DNA of 64,000 nucleotides from Methyloversatilis sp. XJ19-49 (GCF_024580145.1 NZ_JANINI010000001.1:67550-131549); one strand, 5' to 3'; positions 17,737 through 27,134 are shown, numbered from the stretch's first letter. Notes: generated by a model from the sequence alone, not told the origin. Numbers and translations: made by a program.

Positions 17737-19191
17737 TCATAGCACTTCGGCTGCATGGTCGGCAAGGCGCGAGCGCTCGCCGCGCTGCAAGGTCACATGA
17801 CCACTGTGCGGCCAGCCCTTGAAACGGTCAACGACATAGGTCAAACCGGAACTGCCTTCGGTCAGGTAAGGCGTATCGATCTGCGCAATATTGCCCAGGC
17901 AGATCACCTTGGTACCGGGGCCGGCGCGGGTGATCAGCGTTTTCATCTGCTTGGGCGTCAGGTTCTGCGCCTCGTCGATGATCAGGAACTTGTTCAGGAA
18001 GGTGCGCCCGCGCATGAAATTGAGCGACTTGACCTTGATCCTGCTGCGGATCAGGTCGAGCGTGGCGGCGCGGCCCCACTCCCCGGAGGCATTCGGGTCG
18101 TCGGTCTTGTTCAGAACGTCGAGGTTGTCTTCGAGGGCACCCATCCACGGCGTCATCTTTTCTTCTTCTGTACCCGGCAGGAAACCGATGTCTTCGCCGA
18201 CCGGCACGGTCACGCGCGTCATGATGATTTCGCTGTAGAGCTTGCTTTCCAGCACCTGGGTCAGTCCGGCAGCGAGCGTCAACAGCGTTTTTCCGGTCCC
18301 GGCCTGGCCGAGCAGGGTGACGAAATCGATGTCCGGATTCATCAGCAGGTTCAGAGCGAAGTTCTGTTCGCGGTTGCGCGCCAGAATGCCCCAGACCGAA
18401 TTCTTGTGGTGTCCGTAGTCGACCAGCGTTTCCAGCACGGCGGTCTTGCCGCTGCGCTCCCGCACTGCAGCATGGAAGGGTTTGTCCTGCTTCGCACCCG
18501 CTTCCCTGTAAACGAACTCATTGATCAGCAGATCGGGGCACAGCGGCCCTCTGACCCGATAAAGCGTGCGACCGCTTTCCTTCCACGATTCAAGATTGCC
18601 GCCATGCTCGTCCCAGAATTTCTCCGGCAGCTCACGCGTGCCGGTGTAGAGCATGTCGGTGTCTTCGAGCACCTTGTCGTTGAAGTAATCCTGCGCATGC
18701 AGCCCGAGCGCGCGGGCCTTGATGCGCATGTTGATGTCCTTCGACACCAGGATGACCTGACGCGCCGGGTAGCGCTGCGACAGATGCATCACGACCGCGA
18801 TGATCTGGTTGTCCGCCTTGGCGGTGGGCAGGCCGGCCGGCAGCACGCCGTCGATCGCCTCGGTCTGCAGCAGCAGGTGGCCACTTGCCAGGTCGCTCGA
18901 CGCCGCCGCCAGCGGAATTCCCAGGGCGATGCGGTCTTCCGCGCCGCTGACGATCTCGTCCAGCAGCCGGCTGGCCTGGCGCGCGTTTCGCGCGACCTCG
19001 GTCATGCCCTTCTTGTTGTTGTCCAGCTCTTCGAGCGTCATGATAGGCACGAAGATGTCGTGCTCCTCGAAGCGGAACAGGCTGGTCGGGTCGTGCATCA
19101 GCACGTTGGTGTCGAGGATGAAAAGCTTGGTGGCGGGGGCGGACTTGCGAGTGCGCGGTGCGGGTGCTGCGGCGGGGCGTCGGGTGGCCAT
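17737..19191 (-). CDS. PhoH-family ATPase with N-terminal PIN domain
   Basis: A 484-residue protein. The N-terminal PIN nuclease-like domain (FILDTNVLMHDP near residues 25-36, acidic residues conserved) is fused to a PhoH ATPase domain with Walker A GQAGTGKTLLTL and Walker B FLIIDEAQNLTPKQM. This PhoH2/YlaK-type architecture is associated with RNA unwinding and cleavage. I set the start at ATG 19191 (MATRRPAAAPAP); the frame is open further upstream but enters the bcp gene region. Spacing to bcp is 32 bases, so it is probably in one operon. Confidence 0.9.
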   Translation of the reverse strand: MATRRPAAAPAPRTRKSAPATKLFILDTNVLMHDPTSLFRFEEHDIFVPIMTLEELDNNKKGMTEVARNARQASRLLDEIVSGAEDRIALGIPLAAASSDLASGHLLLQTEAIDGVLPAGLPTAKADNQIIAVVMHLSQRYPARQVILVSKDINMRIKARALGLHAQDYFNDKVLEDTDMLYTGTRELPEKFWDEHGGNLESWKESGRTLYRVRGPLCPDLLINEFVYREAGAKQDKPFHAAVRERSGKTAVLETLVDYGHHKNSVWGILARNREQNFALNLLMNPDIDFVTLLGQAGTGKTLLTLAAGLTQVLESKLYSEIIMTRVTVPVGEDIGFLPGTEEEKMTPWMGALEDNLDVLNKTDDPNASGEWGRAATLDLIRSRIKVKSLNFMRGRTFLNKFLIIDEAQNLTPKQMKTLITRAGPGTKVICLGNIAQIDTPYLTEGSSGLTYVVDRFKGWPHSGHVTLQRGERSRLADHAAEVL

Positions 19192-19223
19192 TGGATTTTT
19201 TTCTGCGTCGGTTGCGCCGGGTT

Positions 19224-19676
19224 TCAGAGTGTCTTGACGAAGTCGAGCACCTCGTCTGCGTGGCCCGGCACTTTCACACCGCGCCACTCGCGCAGGATCA
19301 GGTTGCCGGTGCCGATCACGAAAGTGCTCCGCTCCACGCCACGCACCTGCTTGCCGTACATGTTCTTCATCTTCATGACATCGAACAACGCGCAGGCGAC
19401 TTCATCGGGATCGGATATCAGCTCGAACGGGAGCTCGAGCTTGCCTTTGAAATTCTGGTGCGACTTGATGCTGTCACGCGAAATGCCGATCACGCTGCAG
19501 CCGGCGGCAACCAACTGCGGATAAAGATCGCGAAAGGCTGCGCTTTCGGTGGTGCAGCCCGGTGTGCTGTCCTTCGGATAGAAGTAGATGACCAGCGGCT
19601 TGGCGGCAGCGGACAGGTTGAAGTCCTGTCCCGAGGTGGACGCGAGTGTGAAATCGTCGATCGGGGTGGTGCTCAT
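19224..19676 (-). CDS. bcp: Peroxiredoxin, Bcp/PrxQ family
   Basis: A 150-residue thioredoxin-fold peroxiredoxin with the peroxidatic motif YFYPKDSTPGCT (Cys41). Many Bcp proteins have the resolving cysteine five residues later; here that position is alanine (residue 46). Other cysteines, Cys60 and one near residue 95, could serve, or the enzyme may be 1-Cys. Bcp reduces hydrogen peroxide and organic peroxides with thioredoxin. The start is ATG 19676; upstream codons are in frame but not family-like. It follows the Mth938-like gene by 31 bases. Confidence 0.92.
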   Translation of the reverse strand: MSTTPIDDFTLASTSGQDFNLSAAAKPLVIYFYPKDSTPGCTTESAAFRDLYPQLVAAGCSVIGISRDSIKSHQNFKGKLELPFELISDPDEVACALFDVMKMKNMYGKQVRGVERSTFVIGTGNLILREWRGVKVPGHADEVLDFVKTL

Positions 19677-19707
19677 CTGAGCCGTCTCTCCTTGAGTGGT
19701 TTCGGGG

Positions 19708-20097
19708 TCACGCTGACGGCACGGGTTCCGGCAGGATGAGTGCTGCGGCCACGGCACGGCCTTCCGCGACCAGGATGTTGTAGGTGCGCGCAGCGGCCAG
19801 CGTGTCCATGACTTCAACGCCGATGCCTGCATCGATCAACGGACGCAGCAGGGAAGGGGGCGGGAACTGCTGTGTCGGGCCGGTGCCGAGCAGGAGGATC
19901 TGTGCGTCGAGCGTGGTCAGTTGCGCAAAGTCGGCGGCATCGAGCTGGTCGATGCTGCCGGCGCCCCAGTCCTCGCGCAGCAATCCGGGGCCGAGCACCA
20001 CGGTGCGCGTCAACTGGCGCTCGCCGATCTGCAGATAGCCGTCACCGAATCCGGTGACAAGGTAGGTGGTCGGGCGCGGGTTCTGGTGCAGCTTCAC
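19708..20097 (-). CDS. Mth938-like (DUF498) domain protein
   Basis: A 129-residue protein of the Mth938-like fold, with the pattern ITGYGDGYLQIG-like (here VTGFGDGYLQIGERQL) near the start and ILLLGTGPTQQFPPPSLL in the middle. Homologues occur next to peroxiredoxin or aminotransferase genes in betaproteobacteria and are related to complex I assembly factor NDUFAF3 in eukaryotes; the bacterial role is unknown. I choose GTG at 20095-20097 (VKLHQNPRPTTYLV) because that is where similarity normally begins. It is divergent from alaA. Confidence 0.8.
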   Translation of the reverse strand: MKLHQNPRPTTYLVTGFGDGYLQIGERQLTRTVVLGPGLLREDWGAGSIDQLDAADFAQLTTLDAQILLLGTGPTQQFPPPSLLRPLIDAGIGVEVMDTLAAARTYNILVAEGRAVAAALILPEPVPSA

Positions 20098-20153
20098 GGT
20101 GGTTCGGTCGGAGAGGATCCAAGGGGCCTTCGGGTGCCGCCGGCAACCGGCTT

Positions 20154-20182
20154 TTGCCCTGTCTTGCGGGCTCGCATACAAT
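20154..20182 (+). promoter_or_regulatory. Promoter of alaA-GNAT-hom
   Basis: TTGCCC at 20154-20159 and TACAAT at 20177-20182 are separated by exactly 17 bases. The -10 matches the sigma-70 consensus at five of six positions and the -35 at four. Transcription would start near 20190, leaving a ~65-base leader before the alaA ATG. The short ATG frame at 20206 ends after six codons and looks incidental. Confidence 0.55.
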
Positions 20183-20256
20183 CATATCTTTTTTCGCCGA
20201 CGGACAATGAAGTCCGCGCGACGGTAGTCATTCCGGTGACTGCCGCACTCTGCCCC

Positions 20257-21528
20257 ATGCCCAGTCATCCAATCATCGCCTCTCCAGATCGCCCCATCGT
20301 GCATCCTCCGGTTTCGAAGTCTTCAAAGCTCGCCAACGTCTGTTACGACATCCGCGGCCCCGTGCTCGCCCGGGCCCGCCAGATGGAGGAAGAGGGGCAG
20401 CGCGTCATCAAGCTCAACATCGGCAACCTCGCGCCCTTCGGTTTCGAAGCGCCAGAGGAAATCGTGCAGGATGTGATCCGCAACCTGCCCGACGCATCCG
20501 GCTACACCGATTCGCGCGGCCTGTTCGCGCCGCGCAAGGCCATCATGCAGTACAGCCAGGAAAAGCGGATTCCGGGCGTGGGTGTGGACGACATCTTCAT
20601 CGGCAACGGCGCGTCCGAGCTCATCGTGATGGCCATGCAGGGTCTGCTCAACAGCGGCGACGAAGTACTCGTGCCGGCGCCCGACTACCCGCTGTGGACC
20701 GCGGCAGTGACGCTGGCAGGCGGCACGGCGCGTCACTACATCTGCGACGAAGGCGCCGACTGGATGCCCGATCTGGCCGACATCCGCGCCAAGATCACGG
20801 CCAACACGCGCGCCATCGTCATCATCAACCCGAACAATCCGACCGGCGCGCTGTACTCCGACGCGCTGCTGCAGGATCTGGTGGAGATCGCGCGCCAGAA
20901 CAACCTGATCGTGTTTGCCGACGAAATCTACGACAAGACGCTGTACGACGGCGCCACCCACACGTCGATCGCCTCGCTGGCCGACGACCTGCTGTTCGTC
21001 ACCTTCAACGGCCTGTCGAAGAACTACCGCGCCTGCGGCTACCGCGCCGGCTGGATGGTCGTGTCGGGCGACAAGCGTCATGCGCGCGACTACATCGACG
21101 GGCTGAACATGCTGGCGTCGATGCGACTGTGCTCCAACGTGCCGGGCCAGTTCGCGATCCAGACCGCACTCGGCGGCTATCAGACGATCAACGATCTGGT
21201 TGCGCCGGGCGGACGACTGGCGCGACAGCGCGACACCGCGTGGGAGCTGCTGACGCAGATCCCGGGCGTCAGCTGCGTCAAGCCGCGCGCCTCGCTCTAC
21301 CTTTTTCCGCGGCTTGACCCGAAGCTCTACCCGATCGAGGACGATCAGCGCTTCATTCTCGAACTGCTGGAAGAGCAGCGTGTGCTGCTGGTGCAGGGCA
21401 CCGGCTTCAACTGGCCGCGGCCGGACCACTTCCGCGTCGTCTTCCTGCCGCACGAGGACGACCTGCGCGAAGCCATCGGACGCATCGCCCGCTTCCTCGA
21501 CGGCTTCCGAAAGCGTCATGGCCGCTGA
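20257..21528 (+). CDS. alaA: Alanine/glutamate-pyruvate-type aminotransferase (AlaA-like)
   Basis: A 423-residue fold-type I PLP aminotransferase. Visible signatures: KLNIGNLAPFGFEAPEE near the start, NPNNPTGALYS substrate region, FADEIYDKTLYDG, and the PLP lysine in FNGLSKNYRACGYRAGW. Homologues convert pyruvate and glutamate to alanine and 2-oxoglutarate. The start is ATG 20257; the frame continues open upstream, but a promoter lies in that part. The gene precedes hom, the conserved betaproteobacterial order, and overlaps the GNAT gene by 11 bases. Confidence 0.9.
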   Translation: MPSHPIIASPDRPIVHPPVSKSSKLANVCYDIRGPVLARARQMEEEGQRVIKLNIGNLAPFGFEAPEEIVQDVIRNLPDASGYTDSRGLFAPRKAIMQYSQEKRIPGVGVDDIFIGNGASELIVMAMQGLLNSGDEVLVPAPDYPLWTAAVTLAGGTARHYICDEGADWMPDLADIRAKITANTRAIVIINPNNPTGALYSDALLQDLVEIARQNNLIVFADEIYDKTLYDGATHTSIASLADDLLFVTFNGLSKNYRACGYRAGWMVVSGDKRHARDYIDGLNMLASMRLCSNVPGQFAIQTALGGYQTINDLVAPGGRLARQRDTAWELLTQIPGVSCVKPRASLYLFPRLDPKLYPIEDDQRFILELLEEQRVLLVQGTGFNWPRPDHFRVVFLPHEDDLREAIGRIARFLDGFRKRHGR

Positions 21529-22003
21529 GGTCACCGTCGTGCGGGTGGCCGCCCGGCGCGCCGTTCTCGAACCATCCTGGCTGGCGCGCGCGGAAGCGGT
21601 GCATCGCGCACTCCGGCCCGATCTGCCTGCGGATTACGTCGGCACATTGCAGGGCATTTTCGACGACGGCGGCGAAATGGTCGTGGCCGTCCGCGATGAC
21701 CAGGTGCTCGGCGTGGCGGTCTTCCGCTGTCACCGCAACACGTCGAGCGGTGTGCACTTCTATATAGATGACCTGGTCACCGCACCGGCGGCTCGCTCGC
21801 AGGGGGTCGGCAAGACCCTTCTCGACTGGCTTGCGCACGAGGCAACAGAACGCGGGGCCACGCGCCTCAGGCTTGACTCCGGCACACAGCGCGTCGATGC
21901 GCACCGCTTCTACCATCGCGAAGGCATGCACATCGCCTGTTTCCTTTTTTCGCGGGATCTGGATACGGTCCCGCAACGACATTCCACACGAGGCAAGGCA
22001 TGA
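21518..22003 (+). CDS. GNAT-family N-acetyltransferase
   Basis: A 161-residue acetyltransferase with the acetyl-CoA binding segment VTAPAARSQGVGKTLLDWL (Q/R-x-x-G-x-G/A type) near residues 87-106 and a conserved strand FYIDDLVT before it. The late segment RLDSGTQRVDAHRFYHREGM resembles the terminal helix of small-molecule acetyltransferases of the aac(6')/PhnO kind. Substrate unknown. It overlaps alaA by 11 bases and hom by four (ATGA), so it is translated as part of the alaA-hom operon, an addition not found in every related genome. Confidence 0.85.
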   Translation: MAAEVTVVRVAARRAVLEPSWLARAEAVHRALRPDLPADYVGTLQGIFDDGGEMVVAVRDDQVLGVAVFRCHRNTSSGVHFYIDDLVTAPAARSQGVGKTLLDWLAHEATERGATRLRLDSGTQRVDAHRFYHREGMHIACFLFSRDLDTVPQRHSTRGKA

Positions 22004-23313
22004 AACCCATCAATGTAGGTCTGCTCGGCATCGGCACCGTCGGTGGCGGAACCTGGACGGTCCTGACCCGCAACCAGGAAGAAATCACCCGTCGCGCCGG
22101 TCGGCCGATCCAGATCACCGCGGTAGCCGACCGCGATACCGCCCGCGCGCAGCAGCTGACCGGTGGCAAGGTGAAAGTGACCGGCGATGCCTTCGAGGTC
22201 GTGCGCGACCCGAACATCGACATCGTGGTCGAACTGATCGGTGGCTACACCATCGCGAAGGAACTGGTGCTCGAGGCGATCGCCCATGGCAAGCATGTGG
22301 TGACCGCCAACAAGGCGCTGCTGGCCACGCACGGGCAGGAAATATTCGCCGCGGCGCAGGCCAAGGGCGTCATGGTGGCGTTCGAGGCTGCGGTCGCCGG
22401 TGGCATCCCCATCATCAAGGCGGTGCGTGAAGGGCTGACGGCCAACCGCATCGAGTGGGTGGCCGGCATCATCAACGGAACCACCAACTACATCCTGTCG
22501 GAAATGCGCGACAAGGGCCTGACCTTCGCCGACGCGCTGGCCGACGCACAGCGGCTGGGCTACGCCGAAGCCGATCCGACCTTCGACATCGAAGGCGTCG
22601 ATGCCGCACACAAGATCACCTTGCTGTCGTCGATCGCGTTCGGCATCCCGGTCCAGTTCGACCGCGCGCACATCGAAGGCATCACGAAACTGACCGCCGA
22701 CGACATACGCTACGCCGAAGCGCTGGGCTATCGCATCAAGCTGCTGGGCATCACCAAGCGCAAGGCCGACGGTTTCGAACTGCGCGTGCACCCGACGCTG
22801 ATCCCGTCGAAGCGCCTGATCGCCAATGTCGAGGGCGTGATGAACGCCGTGCTGGTGAAGGGCGACGCGGTCGGCGCCACGCTGTATTACGGTCGCGGCG
22901 CCGGCGCCGAGCCGACAGCGAGCTCGGTGATCGCCGACCTGGTCGACGTGACCCGTCTGCACACGGCTGACCCGGAACATCGCGTGCCGCATCTGGCATT
23001 CCGCGCCGATCAGCTGTCCGACACCCCCATCCTTCCGATCAGCGAAGTCGAGAGCGCCTACTATCTGCGCCTGCGCGTGCAGGACAGGCCGGGGGTGCTG
23101 GCCGACATCACGCGCATCCTCGCCGACCAGGAAATCAGCATCGACGCCATGCTGCAGAAAGAGCCGTCGGAAGGCGAACAGCAGGCGAACATCATCATGC
23201 TGACCCACGTGACGCGGGAGAAAAAGGTCGATGCCGCCATCGCGCGCATCGAAGCACTCGACAGCACGGTGGGCAGCGTGACGCGTCTGCGTCTCGAGGA
23301 GCTGAACGGCTGA
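22000..23313 (+). CDS. hom: Homoserine dehydrogenase
   Basis: A 437-residue enzyme reducing aspartate semialdehyde to homoserine on the path to threonine and methionine. Order: NAD(P)-binding Rossmann domain with GLLGIGTVGGGT, the catalytic domain with GIINGTTNYILSEM and DPTFDIEGVDAAHK, and a C-terminal ACT domain starting around YYLRLRVQDRPGVLADI, the likely threonine feedback site. The ATG overlaps the GNAT stop. thrC lies 1.4 kb downstream, separated by an antisense gene. Confidence 0.96.
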   Translation: MKPINVGLLGIGTVGGGTWTVLTRNQEEITRRAGRPIQITAVADRDTARAQQLTGGKVKVTGDAFEVVRDPNIDIVVELIGGYTIAKELVLEAIAHGKHVVTANKALLATHGQEIFAAAQAKGVMVAFEAAVAGGIPIIKAVREGLTANRIEWVAGIINGTTNYILSEMRDKGLTFADALADAQRLGYAEADPTFDIEGVDAAHKITLLSSIAFGIPVQFDRAHIEGITKLTADDIRYAEALGYRIKLLGITKRKADGFELRVHPTLIPSKRLIANVEGVMNAVLVKGDAVGATLYYGRGAGAEPTASSVIADLVDVTRLHTADPEHRVPHLAFRADQLSDTPILPISEVESAYYLRLRVQDRPGVLADITRILADQEISIDAMLQKEPSEGEQQANIIMLTHVTREKKVDAAIARIEALDSTVGSVTRLRLEELNG

Positions 23314-23330
23314 ACCGGCGGGGCCGGCAT

Positions 23331-24533
23331 TCAGCCGGTCTGCGCCGGTGCGGCACTCGACGCTTCGCTTCTTGCGTCGATCAGTGCCATCCGGTGATAC
23401 AGCGCCGCGACCAGACCGGTGCGGTCGAGCAGCCCGACCAGGCGGTCGGCACCGTTGATCACCGGCACCGCAGTCTGACGGCCGGCGGCAATCGCCTCGG
23501 CTGCCGCGGCCACGCTATCGTGCTGGCGCAACACCAGCACGCCGTCGCGCACGTCGCGCATCATCTGTCCGGCCACCTCCGCCTTGTCGGAATGCATCTG
23601 CGGCGAACGCGCGAGCAGGTGGCGTAACGCATCGCCCCTCGTGCGACTCCCCTCAGGCGACAGCTCGCGCAGAAAATCTTCCAGCGACATCAGACCAATC
23701 ACGCGCCGGCTGCGGTCGACCACCGGCAGGGTGTCGACGCGCAGCGTACGCATCAATTGCCAGGCATCAGCGAGCGGTGTGGCGAACTCGAGCGCAGGCG
23801 CAGCCCTGTCCGAACGCTCGATCAGGTCGCTGCAGCGCATTTGATGGACGCGCATGAAGGCGTGTCGGAGCGTGCGTTCGTACAGTTCGACGAGGTCGTC
23901 GTCACGCACGTCGAGAAAACCGTCGATCTCGCCCAGCGCCGCCTCGAGATCGCGGTGTGCGATCACCGGCGGCGCCCGGTGCATCCGCTGCTGCGCGGCG
24001 GGTGGCGTACCCTGCGGATAGTGGCGGCCGGGAATCAGGTTATTCACCACCATGACCGCCACCATGATGGCAATCGTGTTCGCGACGGTCGCCATCAGCG
24101 CCGGCTCGATCGCAGCGCCCTGAGCGGCGGCCAGCGCCATGGTCAGCGCCATCGCGCCGGCCGGCGGATGGATGCAGCGTGCCCAGGCGGTAAGCCAGAT
24201 CGATGCGGCCAGTGCCACCGCCATCACCCACGGCCCGCTCGGCAGCCAGTAACCGCAGGCGTAACCGAGCGGCGCGGATATCAGCAGACCGCCGATGACC
24301 GACCACGGCTGCGCCAGCGGGCTGTGCGGCAACGCGAACAGGATGACCGACGTCGCCCCCAGCGGTGCCAGGATGCGCTTCTCGTCCGCGCCGAGCGGCA
24401 GCACATGCAGCACGCCCTCAAACAACAGCAGGCCGAGAAAGCCCGCCAGCGTGCTGCGCCACCTTTCGGCGGGAGACAGCGGCGGGGCGTCGGACACCAG
24501 ATGTCGGCGCAGCAGTTCGGACATGCCGATCAT
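23331..24533 (-). CDS. HPP-family membrane protein with tandem CBS domains
   Basis: A 400-residue protein. The N-terminal half is an HPP domain of four membrane segments (HPPAGAMALTMAL near residues 125-137 is the signature). The C-terminal half has two CBS motifs, around VDTLPVVDRSRRVIGLMSL and QTAVPVINGADRLVGLLDR. HPP proteins are linked to nitrite or small-ion transport in cyanobacteria and plants, and CBS pairs usually bind adenine nucleotides. The start is ATG 24533, with a GGAAAG ribosome site; ATG 24524 is an alternative. It lies antisense between hom and thrC. Confidence 0.85.
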   Translation of the reverse strand: MIGMSELLRRHLVSDAPPLSPAERWRSTLAGFLGLLLFEGVLHVLPLGADEKRILAPLGATSVILFALPHSPLAQPWSVIGGLLISAPLGYACGYWLPSGPWVMAVALAASIWLTAWARCIHPPAGAMALTMALAAAQGAAIEPALMATVANTIAIMVAVMVVNNLIPGRHYPQGTPPAAQQRMHRAPPVIAHRDLEAALGEIDGFLDVRDDDLVELYERTLRHAFMRVHQMRCSDLIERSDRAAPALEFATPLADAWQLMRTLRVDTLPVVDRSRRVIGLMSLEDFLRELSPEGSRTRGDALRHLLARSPQMHSDKAEVAGQMMRDVRDGVLVLRQHDSVAAAAEAIAAGRQTAVPVINGADRLVGLLDRTGLVAALYHRMALIDARSEASSAAPAQTG

Positions 24534-24725
24534 GGGGACTTTCCGGTCGAGACGCTGCAGTGTAGCGGTGCGCCCTAATTTGGTGCATTCATGTCGCCAT
24601 AACACGGGGAAGGCATCGGCGCAGGCGGGGAGGGCGTGCTGTGCTAGATTAACGCCCCTTGTATTGACGCTCTCGAGCGCGCCGCGCCCTAACGCCTCCC
24701 GACCACGACTCCGATGCACGACGCG

Positions 24726-26159
24726 ATGTATTACGTATCCACCCGCGGCCTCGCGCCGCAGAAGCGCTTCACCGACATCCTGCTGGGCGGACTGATGGAG
24801 GATGGCGGTCTCGCCATGCCTGTGCGCTACCCGACGTTCACGCCGGTCGAGCTCGGGTCCATGCGCGGCATGGATTACCGCCAACTGGCCTTTGCGGTGC
24901 TGTCGCGCTTCGCCGACGACCTGCCGGCCGATGACCTGCGCAATTTGATCGAACGCACCTATCGGCCCGAGGTTTACTGCAACACCGTGTCGGGCTCCGA
25001 TGCCCGCGACATCACGCCGCTGTACACGCTGGAGCCGGACCTGCACCTGCTCGAACTGTCGAATGGCCCGACGCTGGCATTCAAGGACATGGCGATGCAG
25101 CTGCTCGGCAACCTGTTCGAGTATGCGCTGGCGAAAAATGGTGCCGAGCTGAACATCTTCGGTGCCACGTCGGGCGATACCGGTTCGAGCGCCGAATACG
25201 CAATGCGCGGCAAGCGCGGCATCCGCGTGTTCATGCTGAGTCCGCACGGCAAGATGAGCCGCTTCCAGAGCGCCCAGATGTTCAGCCTGCAGGACCCGAA
25301 CATCTTCAACATCGCGGTGCGCGGTGTGTTCGACGACTGCCAGGACATGGTGAAGGCGGTATCGAACGACCTCGATTTCAAGGCGAAGTACCGCATCGGC
25401 ACCGTCAACTCGATCAACTGGGCGCGCGTGTCGGCCCAGGTTGTCTACTATTTCAAGGCGTACTTCGCCGCGACGCAGCGCGATGACCAGCAGGTGAGCT
25501 TCACCGTGCCGTCCGGCAACTTCGGCAATGTGTGCGCCGGTCACATCGCCCGCATGATGGGCCTGCCGATCCGGCATCTGGTGGTGGCCACGAACGAAAA
25601 CGACGTCCTCGACGAGTTTTTCCGTACCGGCGTCTATCGGCCGCGCGGCAATGCGGAAACGCTGCACACGACGAGCCCGTCGATGGATATTTCCAAGGCG
25701 AGCAATTTCGAGCGCTTCATCTTCGATCTCACCGGTCGCGACACCGAGCGGGTGAGGGCGATGTGGAGCGAAGTCGATCGCGGCCGCCCGTTCGATCTGT
25801 CGGGCACCGGACTGTTCGCCAAGGTCGCGTCCGAGTATGGCTTCCAGTCCGGTTCGAGCAACCATGCTCACCGTGTCGCCACCATGCGGCTGGCGCATCA
25901 GCGCTGGGGGCGCGCCATCGACACGCATACCGCCGACGGCCTGAAGGTGGCGCTTGAGCGGCGCGAAGCGGGCGTACCCATGGTTGTGCTCGAAACTGCA
26001 CTGCCTGCCAAGTTCTCGGAAACCGTGGTCGAAGCACTGGGCTGCGAGCCGGTCCGCCCGCACGGGATGGAGCACCTCGAATCGCTGCCGCAGCGTTACG
26101 AAGTGATGGGTGCCGACGTGGCTGCCATGAAGGCCTTCATTGCCCGCAACACTGGATAA
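24726..26159 (+). CDS. thrC: Threonine synthase
   Basis: A 477-residue PLP enzyme converting phosphohomoserine to threonine. Signatures: YYVSTRGLAPQKRFTDILLGGL at the N-terminus, the PLP lysine in LSNGPTLAFKDMAMQLLG near residue 116, and the phosphate loop FGATSGDTGSSAEYA. I prefer ATG 24726, which gives the usual MYYVSTRG start; ATG 24714 is four codons earlier. Neither has a strong ribosome site. It completes the alaA-hom-thrC set. Confidence 0.95.
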   Translation: MYYVSTRGLAPQKRFTDILLGGLMEDGGLAMPVRYPTFTPVELGSMRGMDYRQLAFAVLSRFADDLPADDLRNLIERTYRPEVYCNTVSGSDARDITPLYTLEPDLHLLELSNGPTLAFKDMAMQLLGNLFEYALAKNGAELNIFGATSGDTGSSAEYAMRGKRGIRVFMLSPHGKMSRFQSAQMFSLQDPNIFNIAVRGVFDDCQDMVKAVSNDLDFKAKYRIGTVNSINWARVSAQVVYYFKAYFAATQRDDQQVSFTVPSGNFGNVCAGHIARMMGLPIRHLVVATNENDVLDEFFRTGVYRPRGNAETLHTTSPSMDISKASNFERFIFDLTGRDTERVRAMWSEVDRGRPFDLSGTGLFAKVASEYGFQSGSSNHAHRVATMRLAHQRWGRAIDTHTADGLKVALERREAGVPMVVLETALPAKFSETVVEALGCEPVRPHGMEHLESLPQRYEVMGADVAAMKAFIARNTG

Positions 26160-26276
26160 TCGGCAGGCAGGCGGCAGCGGCGCGGGCTGAATCGGGGATC
26201 AAGTCGGACCCGCACGCTGCCGTATACACAGACATCGAACCACATGCGCACCTCGGTGCGTCACGGAGAACATGTC

Positions 26277-27134
26277 ATGGGTGAGCCGGTGAATTCATCG
26301 CTTGAGGCACTGCAGCGGCTTTCAGCCGAACTTGAATCGGGCGACATCGTCTTCCCGACCAGCATCGATGTGTCGCTGCGCATCCGGCAGGCGCTTGAAA
26401 ACCCCGACATCAACGTCAACGAGGTGTGCCGGCTGGTTGGCGCCGAGCCGGTGCTCAGCGCGAAGGCATTGCGCCTCGCCAATTCGGTCGCCTACAACCG
26501 CAGCGGCAACGAAATCACCGACGTCCGCACCGCGGTGACACGCGTCGGTACCGAGCCGATCCGCATGCTCACGATGTCGCTCATCGTCCGCCAGATGGTC
26601 GATGCGCGCGCCGACGAACGTCTGCGCGTACTGACGCACGACCTGTGGCGGCACACCATCCACGTTTCGGCGCTGAGTTACGTGATCGCGCGTCGCCTTT
26701 CGCGGCTCAACGCCGATACGGCCATGTTCGCCGGTCTGGTCCATGAGATCGGCCAGTTCTACCTGCTGGCCCGCGCATCGGCCTTTCCTGCGCTGCTGCA
26801 GCGGGAAGCTGAACTCGGCGGACTGATGTTCAGTTTCAGCCAGAGTGTCGGCCGCGCTGTACTCGAATCGCTCAAGGTACCGGAACAGGTCATCGCAGCC
26901 GTCGATGGACCGTCGTTCGAGGGTGCCGTCGTGCCGCCCCGTTCGCTGGGTGATGTGCTGTTCCTTGCGGAAAGCATGGCGGCCTTCCCGAACCCGTTCA
27001 CCAACCTGTCGCCGGAAGAGGATGTTCTGCTTGCCGATGCAGCGACCTCTGAGATCGACAACGAAACGCTGGAGGCCGTGGTCGCGGAATCCAGGGAAGA
27101 GATCGATTCCATCATCGCCACTTTGCAGATATGA
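26277..27134 (+). CDS. HDOD-domain signalling protein
   Basis: A 285-residue single-domain HDOD protein. The pattern FPTSIDVSLRIRQALENPD..VCRLVGAEPVLSAKALRLANSVAYN is typical, and the degenerate HD region LVHEIGQFYLLARA near residues 163-176 shows an HE in place of the catalytic HD pair, as expected for the non-hydrolytic family. HDOD proteins act as scaffolds in cyclic-di-GMP signalling and chemotaxis-like pathways. I use ATG 26277 with a GGAGAA ribosome site; an ATG 33 bases earlier lacks one. It precedes a cyclic-di-GMP riboswitch and the DUF1631 gene. Confidence 0.85.
   Translation: MGEPVNSSLEALQRLSAELESGDIVFPTSIDVSLRIRQALENPDINVNEVCRLVGAEPVLSAKALRLANSVAYNRSGNEITDVRTAVTRVGTEPIRMLTMSLIVRQMVDARADERLRVLTHDLWRHTIHVSALSYVIARRLSRLNADTAMFAGLVHEIGQFYLLARASAFPALLQREAELGGLMFSFSQSVGRAVLESLKVPEQVIAAVDGPSFEGAVVPPRSLGDVLFLAESMAAFPNPFTNLSPEEDVLLADAATSEIDNETLEAVVAESREEIDSIIATLQI

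Noticed and set aside
24568-26075. Extension of the HPP-CBS frame across thrC
   Set aside because: thrC is certain on the other strand, and family similarity starts at MIGMSELLRR (24533).
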